From contig CAIKBP010000061.1 in assembly GCA_903825695.1 (NCBI GenBank), positions 1 through 14,739 on the forward strand: a DNA stretch of 14,739 nt, in the 5' to 3' direction. Below are positions 14,652 through 14,739 of the stretch, piece by piece; position 1 is the first letter of the stretch; every line of letters begins with the position of its first letter. The notes below the pieces were generated by a model, which was given only the letters and a program-made list of their open reading frames with translations, ran no database searches and had not been told where the DNA came from. The DNA is from an uncultured Verrucomicrobiota bacterium (GTDB lineage Bacteria; Verrucomicrobiota; Verrucomicrobiia; Palsa-1439). The translations under genes were made by a program, and so were the position numbers.

Positions 14652-14739
14652 TCAAAAGCGGCTAGAAGACCACCTCGGTGCAGCCAGCAGACGCGCGAAC
14701 CGCTGGGCGTCGGCGGCCATCGAGACGTTGTTGAAGAAA
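14652..14739 (-). CDS. C-terminal end of a gene, possibly a DUF72 protein
   Basis: The last 28 residues of a minus-strand gene that enters from the right edge. It reads FFNNVSMAADAQRFARLLAA and then a short basic tail before a TGA at 14654-14652. An FNN followed by an A/DAxRF helix near the C-terminus resembles DUF72 (YecE-like) proteins, where Phe-Asn-Asn lies in the last strand. The match is short. It converges with the pseudogene over 69 bases in which I see no clear terminator. The frame could be spurious because so little is visible. Confidence 0.35.
   Translation of the reverse strand, partial: FFNNVSMAADAQRFARLLAAPRWSSSRF

Overview
The window looks like a chromosomal stretch from a Verrucomicrobiota-type bacterium, perhaps Pedosphaera/Limisphaera-like. 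The basis is moderately high GC, ATP synthase proteins of that style (a b subunit with a secretion-signal-like N-terminus), a ParB starting MTKKALGRGLDALIG, a cytidylate-kinase-like gene behind atpC, and glycoside hydrolase genes. The phylum is an inference from protein style and was not tested by a search.

Layout. Positions 1-3861 hold four minus-strand genes, in transcript order: a cytoplasmic-looking GH20 hexosaminidase, an AT-rich gene for a four-helix membrane protein of unknown function, the chromosome-partitioning protein ParB, and the start of an M48/Ste24-type membrane protease that runs off the left edge. A divergent intergenic region (3862-4032) carries small inverted repeats and a degenerate parS-like palindrome. 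Positions 4033-5419 form a compact plus-strand operon: a YjbQ-family protein, a small cupin and a PduO-type cobalamin adenosyltransferase. It converges on a minus-strand block (5433-13226) that is a complete F-type ATP synthase operon, transcribed atpZ-atpI-atpB-atpE-atpF-atpH-atpA-atpG-atpD-atpC, followed by the cytidylate-kinase-like gene. A good sigma70-like promoter lies just upstream of atpZ. Divergent from it is a short-form Ppx/GppA phosphatase (13315-14259). The right edge (14260-14739) holds a decayed C-terminal fragment of a GH43-like glycosidase and the C-terminus of a minus-strand gene, possibly DUF72.

How the genes work together. The atp genes encode the whole F1Fo complex plus two assembly or accessory membrane proteins. 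The c subunit lacks the sodium-ligand residues of Na+-ATPases, so proton coupling is predicted. ParB would load at parS sites for origin segregation, but its usual partner parA is not next to it. The remaining genes are metabolic housekeeping.

I see no convincing undescribed multi-gene system. The best leads are the GH43-like pseudogene (one-base frameshift plus in-frame stop), the palindromic insertion inside ppx/gppA, the inverted-repeat element between atpG and atpD, the parS-like site, and the AT-rich membrane-protein gene where parA might be expected. No tRNA, rRNA, CRISPR array or insertion sequence was seen.
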